Translations under genes and position numbers: made by a program
In this document: piece by piece, positions 40,501 to 49,500 of the stretch
Position numbering within the stretch: position 1 is the first letter of the stretch
Layout: the number at the start of each line of letters is the position of its first letter
NCBI GenBank assembly: GCA_016790225.1
Contig: JAEUOZ010000010.1
Location: 31,057-95,056, forward strand
DNA from: Rubrivivax sp.
GTDB taxonomy: Bacteria; Pseudomonadota; Gammaproteobacteria; Burkholderiales; Burkholderiaceae
Reading direction: 5' to 3'
DNA length: 64,000 nucleotides
Notes under the pieces: generated by a model
The model's database searches: none
What the model was told of the DNA's origin: nothing
What the model saw: only the letters and a program-made list of their open reading frames with translations

Positions 40501-43500
40501 ACCACCGCCATCGGGGTCGGCAATGATTACGGCTACGGCGTCACCGTACAGACCGATGGAAAAATTCTGTTGGCAGGTGAGAGCTTCAATGGCACCAACT
40601 GGGATTTGGCCATCGTTCGCTACCACAGCGACGGCACCCTGGACACCAGCTTCTCGGGCGACGGAATACACACCACTGCCATCGGATCGGACGAAGAAGC
40701 ACGAAGCGTTGCCGTACAGTCAGACGGCAAGATCCTGGTAGCAGGCACCACGTTAATCGGTGGCTATGACCAGTTTGCCGTGGTGCGTTACAACAGCGAT
40801 GGAACGCTGGACACCAGTTTTTCAGTAGATGGAATACTCGTCACCAACGTTCCCGGAGCCGCGCATTCCTATGCCTTGGGCATGACCCTTCAGGGCGACG
40901 GCAAAATCGTCGTGGCGGGATACAGCGACAACGGCAGCAACAACGACTTCGCCCTGGTTCGCTACAACAGCGATGGGACGCTCGACACGGGCTTCGACTC
41001 GACGAACCCCAATTCGCTAGGCGGAACGGTTGCCTTCACCGAAGGGGGCGCTGCAGTTGTCCTGGACTCCGATGTTCAGATCCTCGATGCCGAACTGAGC
41101 GCGGCCAACAACTTCAACGGCACCACGCTGACGCTGGTGCGACATGGCGGTGCCCAGGCCGACGACGTGTTCGGCTTCCAGGACGGCAGCGGCATCACAC
41201 TGTCAGCCTCCACGCTCTACAAGGCCGGCGTGGTGATCGGCAGCTTCAATACCACCAGCACGCAGGGGCAACTGGCCATCAACTTCACCGACGCCTTCGG
41301 CACGGCCCCTGGCGCCGCCGACGTGAACGCGGTGCTCCGGCAGCTCAGCTATCGCAACACCAGCCACAGCCCGCCCGCCAGCGTGCAGATCGACTGGGTC
41401 TTCAGCGACGGCAACAGCGGCGCGCAGGGCAGCGGCGGGGCGCTGCAGGCCGCCGGCAGCACCACGGTGACGATCACCGCCAACAACGACGCCCCGGTGA
41501 TCACGAGCCATGGCGGTGGCGCGACGGCTGCGGTGACCGTGGCCGAGACCGGCATGGCCGTCACCACGGTGACGAGCACGGACGTCGATGGCGGCGCGGC
41601 GGTCTACAGCATCGTGGCGGTCGGCAGCGGTGGCGCGGCCGATGCAGCCCGCTTCTCGATCGATGCAAACAGCGGCGTGCTCAGCTTCATGGTGCCACCC
41701 GACTTCGAGGCACCCACTGACGCCAACGCGGACAACGTCTACGAAGTCACCGTGCGCGTGGACGACGGTGCCGGCGGCGTCGACACGCAGCTGATCAGCG
41801 TGACGGTGAGCGATGCCTCTGCCGCGCTGGTGGTCACGACCACGGCAGACGACAACGATGCCGGCATCGTGGCCGGCAATGCTGCGCATACCGCCGAGTG
41901 GCTGAACCTGAACTCGGGCGGCAGTGTCTCGCTGCGCGAGGCGATCATTGCGGCCAACAACACCGCGGGCACCCAGACGATCAGCTTCGCCATCGCCGGC
42001 AGCGGTGTGCACACGATCGATGTCGCCTCGGCGCTGCCGTCGATCACCGATGCCGTGGTGATCGACGCCAGCACCGACGACAGCTTCGCCGCGAACGGTG
42101 GCCGGCCTGCGGTCATCCTGGACGGCAATGGCCTGAACGCCAACGGCCTGACGCTGCTGGACGGCGCGGACGGCAGCACGCTGCGCGGCTTCGTGATCCG
42201 TGACTTCCTGAAAAGCGGCATCTTCGTCGATGCGGGTGCCGACGGGGTCGTGATCGTCGGCAATCACCTGGGTGCCCTGGGCGCCGACGGGCAATTTGCG
42301 CCCGGCGAGGACAACCACACCGGCGTGTGGATTGACGCCGGCCAGGCGCGTGTCGGCGGCGATCTCCCGGCCGATCGCAACATCATCAGCGGCAACTGGA
42401 GCTACGGCATCTTCGCGGGACCGCAGGCCACGATCCAGGGCAACCTCATCGGCACGGATGCGACGGGCACGACGGCGGTCGCCAACCTGTTCGGCATCTG
42501 GATCGCCGCTGGCGGCGTGACGGTTGGCGGCAGCGCGCCCGGCGAGGGCAACCTGATCGCCGGCAATGCCGATGACGGCATCGTGATCGTGGCCGACGGC
42601 GCGGTCGTCGCGGGCAACCGCATCGGCAGCGACGTCTCGGGCACGCTGCCGCTGGGCAACGGCGGCGAGGGCATCTCGGTGGGCGGCAACGGCAATCGCA
42701 TCGGCGGCACCGCGCCGGGCCAGGGCAACCTGATCGCCTACAACGGCCGCGTGGGCGTGGACGTCTTCAACAGCAACAGCGGCGGCAACGCGCTGCTGGG
42801 CAACCGCTTCGTCGGCAACGCCGCGCTGGGGCTGGACCTCCTCGCAGGCGGCAGCACGTCCGGGGTCACGCCCAACGACCCGGGCGATGCCGACACCGGC
42901 CCCAACGGGCTGCAGAATTTCCCCGTCCTGTCCGCCGCCAGCAGCCTGGCGGGCAGCACCACGATCGTGGGCTCGATCGACAGCGATGCCGCCACGAACT
43001 ACCGCATCGAGTTCTTCAGTTCGCCCACCGCAGACGCCACGGGCCACGGCGAGGCCCAGGTCTACCTCGGCTTCGTCAACGTCACGACCGACGCCAGCGG
43101 CCATGCCGGCTTCACCTCGCGGCTCACCGGCGTCAGCGTGACCCCCGGCCATGTGGTCACTGCCACGGCGACGGTGGACCTGGGCGGCGGCCTGTTCGGC
43201 TCGACCTCGGAGTTCGCGCTGAACGTCGTTGTCAGCGCGCCGGGCGTGGTCGTCGGCGCCATCAGCGGCAACACCGACGAAGCCGGCGGCACGGCCAGCT
43301 TTGCCGTTTCGCTGGCCAGCGCGCCCACGGCCGACGTGACGATCCCGGTGAGCAGCAGCGATCCGCGGGAAGGCGCAGTCTCGACCTCTCTGCTGACCTT
43401 CACCACCTCCAACTGGAACCTGCCGCAGACCGTCACGGTCAGCGGCGTCGATGACACGCTGGTCGACGGCAGCCGCAACTATTCGGTGCTGCTGGGCACG

Positions 43501-46500
43501 GTCACCAGCGCCGACGTGGCCTACGACGGATTGATCCCGGGCCAGCTGGACCTGATCAATGCCGACAATGACACGCAGAGCACCATTGTCGTCACGACCG
43601 CGGCCGACACGGCCGATGGCGACACCTCCAGCCTCCTCAACCTGATGCAGAACCGGGGTGCGGATGGCCAGATCAGCCTTCGCGAGGCACTTCTGGCGGC
43701 CAACGCCAGCGCCAATGGCGCCGGTGGCGCAGACCGCATCCACTTCAACATCGCCGGCAGCGGCCCCCACACCCTCACGCTGTCCACGGCGCTGCCGCTG
43801 ATCGGCGATGCCGTGATCCTGGACGCCAGCACCGACGACAGCTATGCCGCCAACGGCAACCGCCCGGCGATCGTGCTCGATGGCAACGGCGTCCCGGGCA
43901 ACGGGCTGACGCTGGGTCCCAGCGCGGATGGCAGCACGATCCGGGGCCTGCTCATCCGTCACTTCAGCGGCGACGGCATCATGGTGCAGCCGGGCAGCGA
44001 CGGGCATCGCATCTTCGGCAACTGGATCGGGGCGCTGGATGCCAGCGGTGCCGCGCTGGCCTCCAGCGAGGCGAACCTGGGCGAGGGCATCCGGGTGGCG
44101 GGATCGAACGTCGAGATCGGCGGACTGGGCCTGAACGAAGGCAACGTGCTGGCCGGCAACGCGCGCAGCGGTGTACTCATCACTGGCAGCAGCGCGCAGG
44201 GCAACCAGCTGCTCGGTAATGTCGTGGGCATGGTCCCGAATGGCACCAGCGCCTGGGGCAACGGCTACTACGGGGTGCAGATCAACGGGGGCGCCGACAA
44301 CAACCTCATCGGCGATGCGGGTGCCGGGCGCAACCTGATTTCGGGCAATCAGTACGCCGGCATCATCGTCGCGGGAGCGGGCACGACGGGCAATCGCATA
44401 CAGAACAACCTCATCGGCACCGATGTGACCGGGCAGCTCGTGGCGGGCAACGGCTACGAGGGCGTGGCGCTGACTGCAGGTTCGTCGGGCACGATCGTGG
44501 GCGGCAGTTCGTCCGGCCTGGGCAATGTCATCTCCGGCAACCGGTACGATGGCATCAGCATCGCCGGATCCAACGGCAACACCGTGCTCGGCAATCTCGT
44601 GGGCCTGAATGCAGCCGGTACGGCAGCGCTGGCCAACGAGTACTTCGGCATCGACCTGAGAAACGCCAGCGGCAACGTGATCGGCGGATCGGTGCCCTCC
44701 AGCCGCAACGTTTTTTCGGGCAATACCTACGGCGGCATCGAACTCCTGACCGGCGCCAACAGCAATGTGATCCAGGGCAACTTCGTCGGCACCGCCGCCG
44801 ACGGCAGCACGCCGCTGCCGAATGCCGGCCCCGGCATCCGGCTGAACAACGCGCAGAACAACCTCGTGGGTGGAGTCGCTGCGGGCACTGGCAACCTGAT
44901 CGCCTTCCAGCCGACGTCCGGCCTGCAGGTGATCGGTGCCAGCGCGATCGGCAACGCGGTCCTGGGCAACAGCATCCGCGACAACGCGGCGCTGGGGATC
45001 AATCTCGGCGCTTCGGGCGTGACAGCCAATGATGCACTCGATGCCGATACCGGCGCCAACGCGCTGCAGAACTTCCCGCTGCTCTACAACGCCCACCGCG
45101 CGGGCGCGGACACGGTGGTGAACGGCAGCCTCGACACCACGGCCGGCACGGCCCTGCGTGTCGAGTTCTTCAGCAGCCCGGCACCGGATCCCAGCGGTCA
45201 CGGCGAAGCGGCCGTCTATCTGGGCTTCGTCGACGTCGTCACCGATGCCAGCGGCCATGCCGATGTCAGCACGACGCTCAGCGGCATCGCCGTGGCCGTG
45301 GGCCATGTGATCACCGCCACGGCAACGGTCGATCTGGGCGGCGGCAACTTCGGCAGCACCAGCGAGTTTGCACGGAACGTGGTGGTGACAGCCGGGCCGC
45401 CGGGCATCACGGTCGGCAGCCTGGGTGGCAATACCAGCGAGGGGGGCGGTGCCACCGGCGTCACCGTCGTTCTGGATACCGCGCCGACCGCGGACGTGAG
45501 CATCGTCGTGAGCGTGAGCAACGCCCTGGAGGCCAGCGCCTCCACGGCCTTGCTCACCTTCACCGCGGCCAACTGGAACATCGCGCAGACGGTGATCCTG
45601 ACGGGCGTGGACGACACGCTGGCCGATGGTGACCGCGCCTACACGGTGACGCTGGCCCCGGCCATCAGCGCTGATCTCGCCTACCACGGCCTGAATCCTG
45701 ACGACGTCGTGCTGAACAATCTGGACGACGACACCCGCAATACGGTGATTGTCACCACCGCGGCCGACGGTGCCGCAGCCAACGACGGCGATACCTCCAG
45801 CCTGCAGGCGCTGTGGAGCAACCGCGGCTCGGATGGGCTGATCAGCCTGCGCGAGGCACTCACGGCTGCCAACAACACAGCGAATGCCCCGGGCGGCGCC
45901 GACCGCATCCACTTCGGCATCGCCGGTCCGGGCGCGCACACCATCAGCCTGAGCGCGGTCTTGCCGGCCATCACGGATGCCGTGGTGCTGGATGCCAGCA
46001 CCGATGACAGCTTTGCCGCCAACGGCAACCGTCCGGCCATCGTGCTGGATGGCGAACAGCTCAGCGGCGCCGGCTTCCTGCTCTCCGCCGGCTCCGACGG
46101 CAGCACCCTGCGCGGCTTCCTGATCAGGGACTTTGCCAACAACGCGATCTGGCTGCGCTCCGACAACAACACGGTCGTGGGCAACTGGCTCGGCGCGCTG
46201 AATCCGGACGGCACAGCTTCGCCCAGCCAGGGCCAGCAGGCGGTGGCGCTGCGCATCGGTGGCGACGCCAACCAGATCGGCGGGAGCACGGCTGCGGACC
46301 GCAATGTCATCGCCGGCAACCAGACGGCGGGGGTCTTCATCCTGGGCAGCAGCAATGTGCTCACCGGCAACTGGCTGGGTGTGCTGCCGGACGGTGTCAG
46401 CCCGCTGCCCAACGATCTGGCGGTCGTCCGCATCGATGGCCCCGCAGGCCGCGACAACCGCGTTGGCGGCACGGCACCGGGCGAGGGCAATGTCATTGCC

Positions 46501-49500
46501 CACAGCCAGCTCAGGCCGGGTGTGGTGCTGATCGGCAGCAGTGGCACAACACTGCTGGGCAACAGCATCTTCGCCAATGCCGGGCTGGCCATCGACCTGG
46601 ACGACGACGGCGTGACGCCCAACGACCCTGGCGACGCCGATGCCGGCGCCAATGAACGGCAGAACTACCCGGTGGCGGCGCGTGTGGAGACCGACGGCCT
46701 GGGCAGCGTCACCTTGATGGCCAACCTGAATTCCACGCCCGGTTCCAGCTTCCGCATCGAGTTCTTCGCCAGCGCGGCCGGCACAGCTGACCCCAGCGGC
46801 CACGGCGAAGCACAGCGCCTGCTGCTGGCGGTGGACAACGTGCTGACCGATGCCGCCGGCAACGCCACGGTGATGCTGAGCGGCGCCGCCGCCCACCTGG
46901 CCCTGGGCGAGTGGGTGACGGCCACCGCCACGGTGGAGCTGGGTGGCGGACGCTATGGGTCGACGTCCGAGATGGCGGCCAACGTCGCCGCCGTGCCGCT
47001 CAATACGGCGCCGGTCCACCAGTTGCCGGGGGGCCTGGTGGTCGACGAAGACGGCAGCCTGTCAGGGCCCTTGCTGTCCGTGACCGACGCCGATGCCAAC
47101 CTGGCCAGCACGCAGCTGGCGGTGACGCTGGGCACGCTGAGCCTAGATCTCGCGGGCGGGGCCACGCTGCTGGCAGGCGCCAGCGGCACGGCCGCGCTCA
47201 CGCTGGGCGGCACGCAGGCGCAGATCAACGCCGCGCTGGCCACGCTGACCTACCGTCCGAATGCCGATGTCAATGGCACGGACACGCTCAGCCTGGTCTC
47301 CACGGACCGCTGGGGCCTGAGCCGCAGCGACAGCGTGGCCGTCGTCATCCGTCCGGTGAACGATGCGCCGACCAGCGCTTCGCTGAACCTCACGACCCCG
47401 GAAGACCAGACCCTGACCATCCAGCTCACGGGAGCCGATCCCGACGGCAGCGTCACGGCCTTCCGCATCGATACCGTGCCGGCGCAGGGCACGCTGTTCC
47501 GTGACGCAGCCCTGAGCCTGCCGGTCGCAGCCGGTGAAGACCTGGCGGCCAGCGGCGAAGCGCTGACGCTTTACTTCAGGCCGGCCGCTGACTGGCACGG
47601 CAGCACCGGCTTCAGTTTCCGCGCCGTGGATGACGGCGGCCTGCCGCAGGCAGGGGCCTCGCACGTGGCCATCACCGTCACGTCCGTGCCCGATGCACCA
47701 ACGGGCCTGCCCCTGATCCTGGGTCTTGCGCAGGAAGACCAGAGGCTGACGGCTGACATCAGCGGCATCGCCGATGCCGATGGCCTGGGCACGCTGGCCT
47801 ACCAGTGGCTGCGCGATGGCGTGGCGGTGAACGGCGCGACGGCCGCGGACTATCTGCTGGGCGATGCCGACGTGGGCGCGGCGATGCAGCTGCGCGTGAG
47901 CTGGATCGATGGCGACGGCGCGGCCGAGAGCCTGATCAGCGCAGCCACTCCCGCCGTCACCAACGTGGACGATCTGCCCACCGGCTTGCCGCAGCTGCAG
48001 GGCAGCGCACAGGAGGACATGACGCTGACGGCTGATCTCAGCGGCATCGCCGATGCCGACGGCGTGGCCGGCATGAGCCTGCAGTGGCTGCGCGACGGCG
48101 TGCCGATTTCCGGCGCCATGCAGCTGCAGTTGCTGCTGGGCGATGCCGACGTGGGTGCGCAGATCAGCCTGCGGGTGACGCTCAGCGATGCGCGAGCCGG
48201 CGTGCACAGCCTGCTGAGTGCGCCTACCGTGGCCGTGATGGACGTCAACGATGCACCGCAGCTGCTGGGCGCTGACGACGCGGGCATCCGCAGCTTCGTG
48301 GCCGCCGAGAACCAGGCCGCCGCCGGCCAGCTGCAGGCGGCCGACGACGACGGCGCACGCGACACCTTGAGCTTCAGCATCGTGGGCGGTGCCGATGCGG
48401 CCTTGATGCGCATCGATGCTGCCACGGGCAGCCTGCAGTTCATGGCCGCGCCTGATTTTGAACGCCCGGTCGATGCCGATGGCGATGGCGAGTATGTCTT
48501 GCGCGTCCGCGTGACGGACGGCGCCGGTACGAGTGCCGAGCAGGAGATCCGTGTCCGTGTGAGCGATGTGAACGAGGCGCCTGCGATCGCGCTGCCGGCC
48601 GAGGTGGTCGTGGAGCACCGTCCCGAGGGCGGCATTGTCGTGGCCCAGGCGGCGGCCCAGGATCCGGATCGGATGGATACGCTGCGCTTCAGCCTGATCG
48701 ACGATGCGCAGGGGCGCTTCGCGATCGATGCACAAACGGGTGTCATCACGGTCGTGGATCCCTCGCGCATCGATCGTTACGTGGACCGCAGCCACACGCT
48801 GGTGGTCATGGTCACCGACAGCGCCGGCCTTTCGCAGCAGCGGGTGCTGAACGTGCGTGTGCAAGGCGTGGATGGCGGAACCGGGCTGACACCCCTGCCG
48901 GAGGCTCCGCCGACACCGATCCTGCCGGAGCCCGGGCCACTCGCGCCGATCGTGCCCCCGCCCGACGCTGCGCCGCCCTCGGCGGACGATGGCTCGTCAG
49001 GCCGCACCGAATCGCCCCCGGCGGGGCGCGAAGCGGCGGCCGAGCGCGCCGCCCTGCGCCTGCAGCGCGATGACGATCAGCCCGCTGCGTCTGACTCGGA
49101 GCCATCAAGCCGGCTGGCGAGCCCGGCCTCGGGTACCCGTCAGGCCGGCGCATCGGGCGCTGCCGTTCGCGCCTGGCTGGCGGCCGGTGCCGCCGGTGCG
49201 GCCGGGTCGGCTGCCGCGCCCGGAGCGGTGACGCTGGAGTTTTCTCCCGCGCTGCTCAACGTGTGGCTGGAAAGCGCCACCGAGGGCTCGTCCACGCTGT
49301 CGGCGTTGCTGGGCCGTGCCTGGCAGTCTGGCGGGCGCAACATCGCCGCCGAAGAGGCCGCGGATGGCGATGCCGCGCTGGCGCGGCAATTGCCGCGCTC
49401 GCCGATCGATGAATGGCTGCTTGAAGCCACCCAGCCCGAGCGCGTGGCCGGTGTTTCGCTGACGGCGGGCTTTGTCTGGTGGCTCACGCGCGGCGGCGGC

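Noticed and set aside
39793..41010. Regular repeats with about 170-bp spacing as a CRISPR array
   Set aside because: The units are in-frame protein repeats (delta-60) much longer than CRISPR repeats, with no leader and no cas genes.
41203..47019. 1,938-codon open frame on the minus strand inside the giant gene
   Set aside because: Its product is rich in His, Arg, Ala and Gly with no domain signatures, and it mirrors the codon bias of the repeats on the plus strand. It is a G+C-driven shadow.
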